Positions 1 through 8,147 of a stretch of 32,283 bases of DNA are shown here, piece by piece. Below the pieces are notes generated by a model, which did not search any database, was not told where the DNA came from, and saw only the letters and a list, made by a program, of their open reading frames with translations. The DNA comes from a bacterium (lineage in GTDB: Bacteria; ARS69): the NCBI GenBank assembly GCA_025774805.1, contig JALGZR010000042.1:1-32283 (forward strand), written 5' to 3'. A program made the translations under genes and the position numbers. The stretch's first letter is position 1. Each line of letters begins with the position of its first letter.

Positions 1-2
1 CC

Positions 3-86
3 CTGGAGGTCCGGAGGAGCAATCTGGTACAGACCCTCTACGCGGGATCGCCCCGCGGGACTTCCACCGAGGAGAGACGATCATGA
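3..86 (+). CDS. C-terminal end of a possible upstream gene, cut by the window edge
   Basis: A reading frame enters from the left edge and stops with TGA at 84-86, so its stop overlaps the ATG of the next gene in an ATGA arrangement. Only 27 codons are visible, ending in a polar tail (Glu-Glu-Arg-Arg-Ser). Most third positions are G or C, as in the real genes here. The overlap is typical of translational coupling, so this could be the previous gene of the ubiquitin-like operon, for instance a JAB peptidase or a target-recognition subunit. Nothing in the tail identifies a family. It could also be a chance open frame: the modifier's own frame is open back to base 2 too. Confidence 0.35.
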   Translation: MEVRRSNLVQTLYAGSPRGTSTEERRS

Positions 87-313
87 GTGCGACCATGACC
101 AAGACCGGAGAGGTGAACGTCACGTCGTTCGGACAGGGGACGTTCAAGTCGCGCGTCGCCGGCGGCCGGACGAGCGTGGGAGAGGTGCTCGAGGAGCACG
201 GCGTCGAGGTCGAAGGGCGTCGAATCGCCGTCAACGGACATCATGCCGACGCGAGCACCACCGTTCTGGAGGGAGACCAGGTCTCGGTCGTCCCCCGAGT
301 CCAGGGCGGGTGA
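83..313 (+). CDS. Ubiquitin-like beta-grasp modifier (ThiS/MoaD type) ending in Gly-Gly
   Basis: This 76-aa protein is the size of ThiS, MoaD and SAMP-type beta-grasp proteins. The last third carries the family pattern of an alternating Asn-Gly strand (IAVNGHHAD), a Leu-x-x-Gly-Asp turn (LEGDQVSVVP) and a C-terminus of Val-Gln-Gly-Gly directly before the stop. In this family the terminal glycine is adenylated by an E1 enzyme and then joined to sulfur or to a protein amine. Because Gly-Gly is already terminal, no peptidase is needed for maturation. The ATG has an AGGAGA-like site about eight bases upstream and overlaps an incoming stop codon. The two following genes look like E2 and E1 enzymes. 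That favours a protein-conjugation role over thiamine or molybdopterin synthesis, since no thi or moa genes are present. The fold assignment is strong; the role is inferred. Confidence 0.8.
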   Translation: MSATMTKTGEVNVTSFGQGTFKSRVAGGRTSVGEVLEEHGVEVEGRRIAVNGHHADASTTVLEGDQVSVVPRVQGG

Positions 314-338
314 ACGGACGCGGCAACGCGGCGGGGGC

Positions 339-360
339 GGCGGCGCGAGGCGGCGCCGCC
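339..360 (+). repeat. Perfect 8-bp GC inverted repeat between modifier and E2-like gene
   Basis: GGCGGCGC (339-346) and GCGCCGCC (353-360) are perfect reverse complements separated by a 6-base loop. The hairpin lies 26 bases after the modifier stop and ends 25 bases before the next ATG. There is no T-run after it, so it is not a canonical intrinsic terminator. It may stabilise the upstream mRNA end or partly attenuate transcription, which would make modifier more abundant than enzymes. Confidence 0.5.
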
Positions 361-385
361 GTCACCCCGTATCGGAGGGTGAGAG

Positions 386-1513
386 ATGAACACGCGAACG
401 TCGCATCGCTCGAGGAGAGAGATCGAGAGTGTGCAGCTCACGCAGTCCATTCACGACCGGCTGGAACGGCTGGCGACGTCCCGCCACGCGACGCTTCTCG
501 ATGACGCCGAGATCCCGATCCCGCCGGGGGATCCCGAGTCCATCGTGTCGGCGGTTCCCGCCGTGCGGCTCGTCCACGGGCGGCGGATCTACGAAGGGCG
601 ACGACAGAGATTTCGGTTCGGACGGGGAGGCAGCCACGCGACGATGCTCGCACGGCACCGCGCGCTGCCGGTCGATTCGGCCGGCTCGGACCGGATCGTC
701 CGGTGGGCGACGAATCGACACGGTCGACGGGTTCCCGTCGCGTGCGCGGACCGTGCGACCCGATCGATCCATGTGCTCGTCGACCTGTCCTCGGCCTGCG
801 TCGTCGGGCGCGAGGGGAGCCTGGACCCCGCCGATCTGCTCGTCGGCGAGCTGTTCGAGAGGCCGCTCGGCTTCCTCTTGGACGGGCGAGACGAGCCGAC
901 GGTGGGGCCCCGGGTCCGTGAGGCGGTGCGGCTGCTCCTGTCGGGGCGGACCGATCTCCTCTACGACCTGGCTCGGGGCGAGCTGTCGGTCCTCCAGCGT
1001 CTCGCCGCCACCGGACGGCTCCCGCGGGCGTTGGTGAGAAAGCTCGATACGCTGAAACGGACCACGGAACGGCGGGCGGAACGGGAGACGTCGAAGCCGG
1101 TGGATCCCCGACGCGTGGATCGTGAGATCTCTCGACTGCGCCATCTCGTCTCCCGGCGGGCCTGCTCGGCCCTCCGGTTCACCGACAGCGACATCGTCGG
1201 ACTCATGAACCCCCGGCGGTTCAAGGACGGCTGGACGCTACGACCGATGATGTTCCGCTTCCGGCCGAACCGATGCCGGGGTCGTCCCTTTCTGACGTTC
1301 TGGAATCCGTCGCGATCGGAGCCGCGCGACGGAAACGGCGTCTGTCTGGGGGAGGGGATCTTCATCCTGCGGGAGATCGAGAGCGGGGGCGACGTGTACG
1401 GGCTGGTGGACGGCGTCCTCAACTTCGTCGAGACGAATCTCGTGGGCGCCATTCCTCCGAACGGACGGCGGCGGAGGCGGCTGCTGCCCGAGTTGATCGA
1501 GGCCTGGTTCTGA
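386..1513 (+). CDS. E2-like conjugating protein with a large novel N-terminal region
   Basis: This 375-aa protein starts at an ATG seven bases after GGAGGG and sits 72 nt after the modifier gene. I recognise no family over residues 1-240, which are Arg-rich with a basic, probably helical stretch around residues 195-260. Residues about 278-355 resemble prokaryotic E2/UBC folds. They show a Phe/Arg-rich strand, then RPFLTFWNP in the place of the usual His-Pro-Asn segment, then a Gly-Val-Cys-Leu-Gly motif with Cys320, followed by a predicted helix. In E2 enzymes the Cys before Leu in this motif forms the thioester with the modifier. The Cys lies about 13 residues after the Asn-Pro, somewhat further than in eukaryotic E2s. 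Placement between a modifier and an E1 gene is the strongest support. The E2 assignment is by motif only; an adaptor or target protein is the alternative. Confidence 0.6.
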   Translation: MNTRTSHRSRREIESVQLTQSIHDRLERLATSRHATLLDDAEIPIPPGDPESIVSAVPAVRLVHGRRIYEGRRQRFRFGRGGSHATMLARHRALPVDSAGSDRIVRWATNRHGRRVPVACADRATRSIHVLVDLSSACVVGREGSLDPADLLVGELFERPLGFLLDGRDEPTVGPRVREAVRLLLSGRTDLLYDLARGELSVLQRLAATGRLPRALVRKLDTLKRTTERRAERETSKPVDPRRVDREISRLRHLVSRRACSALRFTDSDIVGLMNPRRFKDGWTLRPMMFRFRPNRCRGRPFLTFWNPSRSEPRDGNGVCLGEGIFILREIESGGDVYGLVDGVLNFVETNLVGAIPPNGRRRRRLLPELIEAWF

Positions 1514-1522
1514 AGTGCCCGG

Positions 1523-2323
1523 GTGATTCGTGCCGATCTGGCGGCGGCCGAGGCGGCTGCCGCCCGATTCGACCGGAGCCCGGTTCCGTTTCGATCCGGC
1601 GGTCCGCCGGGGGAGGTTGTCGTGGACGCGTTTCATCGCCAGCGGGACATCTTGACGTTGGCCGATCTGGCCGGACTGGACGTCGAGATCGTGGGGGCGG
1701 GGTCGCTCGGGGGGGCGATCCTGCTCTGCCTGGGCAAAATGGGTTTCGGATTCCACAACCGGATCACGGTGACCGACTTCGATCGGTGTGAGATGCACAA
1801 CCTGGCCACGCAGTGGTTCCGGCCGAGCCACGTCGCGCTCGAGGAGAGAAAGGTGGACGCGCTCGCCGAGCTGATGGCCTGGGTCTGCGATCTGGAAATC
1901 CGGACGGTCCCGGATCGGTTCACCGGAGACGAGGCGCGCCGGCTGGGTCCCGTGGTCGTCCAGTCCGTCGACACCCTCGAGGAGCGCCGCCGCATCTGGC
2001 AACGCCTGAGGAGCCGAGAGGACGTCCGGTTCCTCGTGGACGCGCGGATGGGGGCGGAGGTCCTCGAGATCCTGTGCGTCGATCTGGAGACCGACTCCCG
2101 GGAGGGCTACGAGCGCAGCCTCGACGACGAGGGGGAGCCCTACGTCGAGCCCTGCACCGGGCAGGCGATCCTCTACACGGCGCTCGGGGCGGCCGGGTTC
2201 GTCGGAAGCCTCCTGCGGGCGTACGCCCGGGGAGAGGACTTCCCGCGACGGATCGTCTTCGACTTCCGCCACTATCTCGTGAGCACGGAGAGCGCGGAGT
2301 TGTTGAGCGCCCAAGCGGGGTAG
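1523..2323 (+). CDS. E1-like ThiF/MoeB-family adenylating enzyme
   Basis: The 266-aa reading frame contains a ThiF/MoeB/E1 Rossmann fold. It has a HRQRD segment before the fold, the nucleotide loop GAGSLGG (residues 58-64), an acidic ribose-binding strand followed by CEMHNLATQ (the family's NLxRQ position), a conserved RKVDAL helix, and a Val-Asp-x-Leu-Glu-x-Arg region. Cys211 in EPYVEPCTGQ is the best candidate for the transthiolation cysteine. E1 enzymes use ATP to adenylate the modifier's C-terminal glycine, then transfer it to a cysteine. The gene begins nine bases after the E2-like stop. The GTG at 1523 has no clear ribosome site, whereas an in-frame GTG at 1622 follows GGGAGG by five bases and would still give the whole fold (233 aa). 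No rhodanese or other fused domain is present. Confidence 0.82.
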   Translation: MIRADLAAAEAAAARFDRSPVPFRSGGPPGEVVVDAFHRQRDILTLADLAGLDVEIVGAGSLGGAILLCLGKMGFGFHNRITVTDFDRCEMHNLATQWFRPSHVALEERKVDALAELMAWVCDLEIRTVPDRFTGDEARRLGPVVVQSVDTLEERRRIWQRLRSREDVRFLVDARMGAEVLEILCVDLETDSREGYERSLDDEGEPYVEPCTGQAILYTALGAAGFVGSLLRAYARGEDFPRRIVFDFRHYLVSTESAELLSAQAG

Positions 2324-2487
2324 TCGGAGGAACTCCCGACGCGGTCGCGGGTTGAGGGCGGAGCGGGGCGGAACGCGACAGCCGAAAACGGCCGGTCACC
2401 TCCCCGGTGGTCGGTTATTCTCCCTGCCTCGCCGGTGCTGTTCACTCCGCCGGACCCGGCGGTGCCCACCTCTCCCCCGGAGGTCCC

Positions 2488-3642
2488 GTGGACCGGCTGC
2501 TCTCCCCGGCCGCGGCCGGCGCTTCGCGATCCCCGAAGTCGTGGGTGGCGGTGCCGCTCGCGTTCTTCGCGATCTACGTCATTTGGGGCTCGACGTATCT
2601 CGCGATCCGCTTCGGCGTGGAGTCGCTTCCGCCGTTCCTGATGGCCGGGGTGCGCTTCGTCGTTCCGGGTGCGGTTCTCGTTCTCTGGGCGCGCATGCGC
2701 GGGGCAACGGCCGCAACCTCCCGCCAGTGGCGTTCCGCCGGGATCGTCGGCACGTTCTTGCTGCTCGGGGGCAACGGGATCGTCACGTGGGCGGAGCAGT
2801 GGGTGCCGTCCGGACTGACCGCGCTGATCATCGCCTCGGTGCCGATCTGGATGGGGCTCATGACTTGGATGATCGAGCCCGCCGCCCGCCCGCGGGCCCA
2901 GGGGATCGCGGGGCTCCTCCTCGGTTTCGCCGGGGTGGCGATCCTCGTGGACTTCGCGGGGAGCACGGGGGGAGACGGACGGCTTCTCCCCGGGTCGCTC
3001 TCCCTCCTCCTCGCGGCGGCGTTCTGGGCGGCGGGATCCCTGGTCGCCCGCCGCATCGATCTCCCCGAGAACCTGCTCCTCTCGACCGGCATGCAGATGC
3101 TCGGAGGGAGCGCGGCGCTCCTCCTGACCGGGACCCTCCTCGGCGAATGGGGGCGGCTCGATCTCGGCGCGGTGACCGTGAAGAGCCTCCTGGCGCTCGG
3201 CTACCTCATCGTGTTCGGCTCGATCGTCGCGTTCAGCGCGTACGTCTATCTGTTGCGAGCCACGACCCCCGCGAAGGTCTCGACGTACGCCTACGTGAAT
3301 CCTACGGTGGCGGTACTCCTGGGCTGGGCGCTGGCGGATGAAGCGATCACGGAACGGATGCTCGTCGCGGCCGCGATCATCGTGACTTCCGTGATCATGA
3401 TCACCACCGAGAGGACGGAAAGCGGGATCCGAACGCGGTCCCCGGCGAGCCGACCGGGCGGGCGCGGTTCGGTCCGCGGCGATCGGGGGGAAAGTCGCCT
3501 CGAGCGACTACCCACCGCTCCGTTGGAGGAGCTCCACGAGGTCGGTGTCGTAGGGGTCCTCCCGGAGGGCCCGAAGAAACGCGGCCCGCGCCGCGGCATC
3601 GTCCCTCCGAAGGAGGGCGAGGATCCCACTCTTCTTCAGTAG
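2488..3642 (+). CDS. EamA/DMT-superfamily transporter (RhaT/YedA-like)
   Basis: The protein has about ten hydrophobic segments arranged as two EamA halves, starting with the typical first helix and motif YVIWGSTYLAIRFGVE. A hallmark of the second half is YVNPTVAVLLGWALADE near the end. Family members export amino acids, nucleosides or other small metabolites across the inner membrane; the substrate cannot be read from sequence. The GTG start at 2488 is preceded by CCGGAGGT; an open extension to 2407 has no such site. After the last helix (ending near 3410) a hydrophilic tail of about 75 residues continues and overlaps the 3' end of the convergent glycosyltransferase gene by 135 bases. That is longer than usual for the family and may reflect a missed stop or a base error. 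Confidence 0.85.
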   Translation: MDRLLSPAAAGASRSPKSWVAVPLAFFAIYVIWGSTYLAIRFGVESLPPFLMAGVRFVVPGAVLVLWARMRGATAATSRQWRSAGIVGTFLLLGGNGIVTWAEQWVPSGLTALIIASVPIWMGLMTWMIEPAARPRAQGIAGLLLGFAGVAILVDFAGSTGGDGRLLPGSLSLLLAAAFWAAGSLVARRIDLPENLLLSTGMQMLGGSAALLLTGTLLGEWGRLDLGAVTVKSLLALGYLIVFGSIVAFSAYVYLLRATTPAKVSTYAYVNPTVAVLLGWALADEAITERMLVAAAIIVTSVIMITTERTESGIRTRSPASRPGGRGSVRGDRGESRLERLPTAPLEELHEVGVVGVLPEGPKKRGPRRGIVPPKEGEDPTLLQ

Positions 3643-5662
3643 GGCGGGATCGGTGGGCCACGTGTGGAGGGCGGCCCGGAGGAGCCCCTCCGCCTCCCGG
3701 TGGCGCCCGAGCGCGGAGAGGCAGTCGGACTCGAATCCGAAGAGGTCCGCGATCTCGTTTCCGCCGGTCCGCCGGTATTCCGCGAAGAGCTCGAGCGCAC
3801 GCTCCCACTCTCGAGAGCGAAGGGCCGCCACCGCTCGCTCGAAGGGCGTGGGAGCGTACGCCGCCCCCGCGGCCGTCGTCGCCGGCAACCGGTAGAGCTC
3901 CACGCGGCGAAGGAATCTCGTCCGAAACGACCACCCCTGGACGAACTCCAGCCGGGCGAGGAGGCCCGGATACTCGGTGCGGTACTCGTCGAGGTCCCGG
4001 GGCAATCCCACCAGGAGGTGCGTGACTCCGTACTTCTCCAGGAGATCCTCCTCCGTGAGGCTCGTGAAGTACGGAACGCCGACCACGTTCGTGTCCTGAA
4101 CGAGAAGCGGGGCGAGCGCGCCGAACACGACGGCCGAGTCGTCGAGAATGACCGCGAGGGCCGCCTTGGTCTCCTCGACGACGGTGCGACGATGCGCGGC
4201 CCACCACCCGAGGAGCGCTCCGTTCACGATCACCGCGAGAACGAGGAGGCCACCGCCGAGTCGGCGCCGGAGAAGATCGATGTTCGGGGGATCCCGGCGA
4301 CCCGGCGTCAGAACCCGCGGGACTCCGACGGCGGCCGCTCCGAGAAGACATGCGAGACCGAGTCCCCACCCGAGATTGCGGCCGAACCGATCCCCCTGGA
4401 CGAACTCGACCAGGGCCAGAAGCGGAGCGGACGGTGTCACACCCGGCGTGAGGAGGTGCTCCGTCGCGATCGACCCGTAGTGGGTCAGCGCGTCCATCAC
4501 GGCGAATCCGAAGAACGCGAGCCAGAGGCCGAGGGCGAGGAACTCGGTTCCGCCCCGCGGCCCCCGAAGGGGTCACGAAATACCGGGGAGCGTGATAGGG
4601 AAGAAGCCCGTGGTAGGCCCACGCGCCCAAAAACCAGAGCGCGAAGACCGCCGACCCGTCCTCGAGGCGGCGGCGAAGGGCGGAGCGGGAACCGAGGGTC
4701 CAAAACGCGTACAAGCTGCCCAGAGCTCCGAGAACGGGCATCTGGTGAAAGACCCAGGCGGAGCTCACGGTGCGGAAGTACTCCACCACGCCGTCGAGGG
4801 GAGACTGCAGGAACGGGTACGAGCCGTGGGTCCCGACCGACTGTCGCTGGACGTGATCGAGGATCTCTTCCCGATGCGGAACGAAGAGGACGACGAGCCA
4901 GACCAGAAAGACCGCGGTTCCGCCGGCGAGGACGGGAACGACCGCCCGAAGGCTGCGGTGTCGCAGAAGGAAGAAGACCAAGAGCCCCGGGAGGAACCCG
5001 ACGGCGTGGAACTTTCCGAAGAGGACGGCCGCGACTCCCATCGCGCCGGCGAGAGCCCGTCTCCCCGCGCTCCGTCCCATCGCGAGTCCGCACGCGATCA
5101 CGAGGAGCAGCGCGACGCCGTTCTCCGTGGTCGGGATCCGGGAGAACATGACGTGCCAGTACGCGATCGCGCCGAGGGTTGCCGCGAGGCCCGCCGCGAG
5201 CGGTCCCGGACCCCGGCGCAAGAGCAGCACGACGACGGCCAGTCCTGCGGCTCCAAGGGCGCCGGCCAGGAGCTGCGTCGACAACCGACCCACCCCCAGA
5301 AACTGGAACGCGAGCCACGTCAGGCCCTCCATGAAGGGATAGACGTAGCGAAAGGGGCTGTCCTCGAGGTTCCAGTCGCCGAAGAGAACCGCGTTGCGGG
5401 CCGCGACCGTATTGATGGAGGGGTCCGTGAAGATCCCGCTCGACCAGGAGAGACGGGAGGCGGGATCCGCCAGGGGCCAGATCCACCGGAGCAACAACGC
5501 CACCGCGAGCGCGCCGGCGAGAACGGCGCGGCCGGAGAGAACGAAGGGGAGGCGCTCGAGGATTCTCATTCGGAACGGGCCGGAGTCGGGATCGTTCGTG
5601 ACGTCAGAGAGGTTGGCGCAGAGGTTGCCGGGTCGCGATCGAGGGGTCAAGGAGTGGGGCAT
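3508..5662 (-). pseudogene. GT39-like membrane glycosyltransferase with TPR tail, split by a frameshift
   Basis: Two open frames on the minus strand form one protein. The upstream part starts at an ATG at 5662 (AAGGGGAGG just before it; MRILERLPF at 5569 is an alternative). It carries an ArnT/PMT-like first loop with FTDPSINTVAARNAV and about eight hydrophobic helices up to RYFVTP. The downstream part (to 3508) resumes with TEFLALGLWLAFFGFAV, then a periplasmic domain and two or three TPR-like helices. The span is one base too long for a single frame. Removing one C from the C5 run at 4561-4565 joins them smoothly. GT39 enzymes transfer sugars from polyprenyl-phosphate donors on the outer face of the inner membrane. 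Both parts look otherwise intact, so an assembly or sequencing error is as likely as a true pseudogene. Confidence 0.72.
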
Positions 5663-5757
5663 CCGCCTCCCCTTGCCACGCCCGGCAACGGCGCCTAGAA
5701 TTGCCGTCTTCCTTTCCCTTCCGATTCCCGGATCGCGCACCACCGCAGGAGAGCCCC

Positions 5758-6522
5758 GTGAACCGGTACGAGTTGATTCGCTACGAGGAACGGGCCGACG
5801 GCCTCGCGGTCTGCACGCTCGATCGCCCCGAGGTTCGAAACGCTCTGAACGAGGCCATGGTGGAGGAGATCCGCTCCCTTCTCCGCAAGGCGGCCCGCGA
5901 TCCGAACCTCCGCGTGCTGATCCTCGCCGGCGGGGGAGAGGGGGGGCACCTCGCCGGAGCCGACGTCCGGGAGCTCCGGGACCGCCGGGCGGCGGACGCC
6001 CTCCGGCGCATCAACAGTGCTCTGTTCCGGGAGCTGGAGCAGTTCCCGCGGCCGACGATCGCGGTTCTCCGGGGCGTGGCCGTCGGTGGGGGACTGGAGC
6101 TGGCGATGGCCTGCGACCTGCGCGTCTGCGCGGAGGACGCGAAGCTGGGGCAGCCGGAGGTCGGGATCGGAATCATTCCCGGGGCGGGTGCAACCTATCG
6201 CCTGCCGCGCCTCGTCGGTCTCGGGCGGGCCAAGGAGATCATCTTCACCGGGCGGATCTTCGACGGACGGGAGGCCTACCGCATCGGTCTCGTCGACCGG
6301 GTCGTGCCCCGCGATCGCGTGATGGCCGAGGCGGAGAGCCTGGGCAGAAAGATCGCCGACAACGGCGAGCTCGCGGTCCGGCTCGCCAAGATCGCGCTCA
6401 ACGCCGCCTTCGAGACGAGCATCGATGCCGGACTGGCGCTCGAGTCGTCGCTGCAGGCGATCCTCTTCGACGACGACGAGAAGATCGAGCGGATGACGAG
6501 GTTTCTCGAGAAGAAGAAGTAA
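5758..6522 (+). CDS. Enoyl-CoA hydratase/isomerase (crotonase) family protein
   Basis: The 254-aa protein matches the usual length of single-domain crotonases. It has the CoA/oxyanion segment HLAGADVREL and the second oxyanion loop GVAVGGGLELAMACD. Both catalytic glutamates are at the expected 20-residue spacing: Glu114 in GGGLELA and Glu134 in GQPEVGIGIIPGAGATYRL. It should therefore hydrate a trans-2-enoyl-CoA to the 3-hydroxyacyl-CoA rather than act as a divergent isomerase. The GTG start at 5758 follows AGGAG by about six bases; the open extension back to 5701 lacks a ribosome site and conservation. It is divergent from the glycosyltransferase gene and stands alone. The natural partner dehydrogenase at 20584 lies about 14 kb away, so pathway linkage is only possible. 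The preferred substrate is not determinable from sequence. Confidence 0.88.
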   Translation: MNRYELIRYEERADGLAVCTLDRPEVRNALNEAMVEEIRSLLRKAARDPNLRVLILAGGGEGGHLAGADVRELRDRRAADALRRINSALFRELEQFPRPTIAVLRGVAVGGGLELAMACDLRVCAEDAKLGQPEVGIGIIPGAGATYRLPRLVGLGRAKEIIFTGRIFDGREAYRIGLVDRVVPRDRVMAEAESLGRKIADNGELAVRLAKIALNAAFETSIDAGLALESSLQAILFDDDEKIERMTRFLEKKK

Positions 6523-6821
6523 CGGGGTCCGGCCGCCCGTCTCATCCGCTGATCCCTCGCCAAGAGTCCCCGGGCCGAGGGCCGCTCCCGGTCCTGGCCT
6601 GCATTCCTCACCAGACTCGCCGCCGGGCGCGGCATTGCCTCTACCGCAGCAGAGGCCTGTGAGAGACGCAGCCTACATCGCCCGGGCGCGAGGAGGCGGC
6701 GGAGTCGTCCCGTCGCTGTCCCCCTTCGGGTGCGGCTCCGGCCGCGCCCGGAGTCTCCCTGTCTATCTGATCGGCGGGTGGGGTCGCCGCCGTTTGCTTG
6801 CGCGCGACCCCGTATCCACGG
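6523..6821. other. 299-nt intergenic region between convergent genes
   Basis: No convincing ORF or RNA gene is visible here. A perfect 6-bp inverted repeat, GCCTCT (6637-6642) and AGAGGC (6651-6656) with an 8-base loop, could form a weak bidirectional hairpin between the convergent hydratase and lipoprotein genes, but there is no T-run to support termination. Confidence 0.4.
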
Positions 6822-8147
6822 TCACGGGATGATCGATCGCGCGTAGCGGAAACCCAGCCGGTCCTGCCCGATGGGTTCGTAGTTCTCGGTGCCGAAACGA
6901 TCGCCGACACGCAGCCGCTCCGCGGAGTCCCCCCAGAACCCCCCTCGATACGTGCCGGAACGTCCGGGGGCCGCGGGGGGGCCCACGGGGTCGACCGACG
7001 GCTGAGCTCCCAGGTCGCACTCGAACCAGTCGTTCACGCACTCGGCGATGTTCCCGGCCAGATCGTAGATCACGTACCCGCCGATCAACTCCACTCCCGC
7101 GTGGCTCCCGACCGGGGCGTTCCAGCTACCGCAATCCCGGAACCGGGCCCGGTCGCAGTCCGGAGCCTCGTTTCCCCAGGGAAACAGGCGGCCGTCGCCT
7201 TGGCCGGCGGTGAGCTCCCACTCGGCGTCGGTGGGAAGTCGATAGCCCACGGCCCCGTATGGATCACCTCCGTTGCACCGCCACGTCGAATGGTCGTAGG
7301 CACGCGGCAGACCCTCTTGCAGGCTTTTCCAGTCGCAGAACGAGGCCGCCGCCCTGCGTTCGACGGCCCAGATCGGATGATCCTGGTTGATGCCGAAGCC
7401 GAAGTCCACGAGAACGAACCTCGTGCCGTCAAACCCGATCTCGCGCGTGCCGCCGTGCGTCGACAGCAGCATCAACCGATCGGAGCTTCCGTCGAGCGCG
7501 TCGATCAGCTCACCGTGCGGAAACGCCGAGACCGTCACGTAGCCGTTGTCGTAGGCCCACTGAGCCATGTCCAGGAACTCCTGATTCGTGACCTCGTGTT
7601 GGGCGATGAAGAAGCTCCGGGTGAGAGTCACCGGGCGGACGGAGGCGCCGCATTGCGAAACGCCGTCTCCCATGGAGAACGACCGGCCCCGCACCGGGGC
7701 CATTCCGGGAGGGGGCTCGACCCTCGAGCGCGTGTCCACCGAGACGACGTTCGAAAGCGAGGACCGGTTGCCGCTGCCGTCCAACGAGCGGAGGGCGAAG
7801 TGATACCGCGTTAGATCGGCGAGGTCCTCCGCGATGACCGTATCCCGGGCTCCCGCGGCACTCGGGGCGGGAGGACTCGCGATCGCGGTGAGCGCGTCCC
7901 ACGCGCTCTCCGTGATCGCCGATCCGAACGTGGAGTATCGGATGTCGTAGGCTTCGACTCCCGCTTCGGAATTGTCGGGAGGAGCCGTCCAGGTCAGGGT
8001 CACGCTGGTCGGGGTGCTGCCCGAAACCCGCAGGTCCGAGACCGGCGATGGGGGCTCCTCGTCGACCGGAGGACGGATGACGTCGTCCTCGCCGCAGGCG
8101 GAGACGAGCAGCAACAGGACGCTCATTTCGATGGGAGCGGCCCTCAC
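6822..8147 (-). CDS. Lipoprotein with FN3 domain and FGE-sulfatase (SUMF1-like) domain
   Basis: This 441-aa protein begins at a GTG (8147) five to seven bases after GGAGAGA. It has a short signal peptide ending in the lipobox LVSAC, with lipidated Cys18. Residues about 33-135 form a fibronectin type III domain (PVSDLRVSGSTPTSVTLTW and YHFALRSLDGSGN). Residues about 145-440 match the formylglycine-generating-enzyme/sulfatase-modifying fold: FFIAQHEVTNQEFLDMAQW, YRLPTDAEWELTA, LFPWGNEAPD, YDLAGNIAECVNDW and TYRGGFWGD. True FGEs oxidise a sulfatase cysteine to formylglycine, but many bacterial members are only binding or surface domains. The protein is exported and lipid-anchored, which argues against a cytoplasmic sulfatase-maturation role. 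It is co-oriented with the secreted protein at 8358. An open extension upstream to 8222 lacks a signal-peptide arrangement. Confidence 0.85.
   Translation of the reverse strand: MRAAPIEMSVLLLLVSACGEDDVIRPPVDEEPPSPVSDLRVSGSTPTSVTLTWTAPPDNSEAGVEAYDIRYSTFGSAITESAWDALTAIASPPAPSAAGARDTVIAEDLADLTRYHFALRSLDGSGNRSSLSNVVSVDTRSRVEPPPGMAPVRGRSFSMGDGVSQCGASVRPVTLTRSFFIAQHEVTNQEFLDMAQWAYDNGYVTVSAFPHGELIDALDGSSDRLMLLSTHGGTREIGFDGTRFVLVDFGFGINQDHPIWAVERRAAASFCDWKSLQEGLPRAYDHSTWRCNGGDPYGAVGYRLPTDAEWELTAGQGDGRLFPWGNEAPDCDRARFRDCGSWNAPVGSHAGVELIGGYVIYDLAGNIAECVNDWFECDLGAQPSVDPVGPPAAPGRSGTYRGGFWGDSAERLRVGDRFGTENYEPIGQDRLGFRYARSIIP

Noticed and set aside
83-2323. Plain ThiS/ThiF or MoaD/MoeB cofactor pair
   Set aside because: No other thiamine or molybdopterin genes are near, and the protein between them has an E2-like Cys motif, so sulfur-carrier function alone is less likely, though not excluded for the modifier and E1 taken singly.
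2386-2397. GCCG-AAAA-CGGC mini-hairpin after the E1-like gene as a terminator
   Set aside because: The stem is only four base pairs and no T-run follows, so it is too weak to call.
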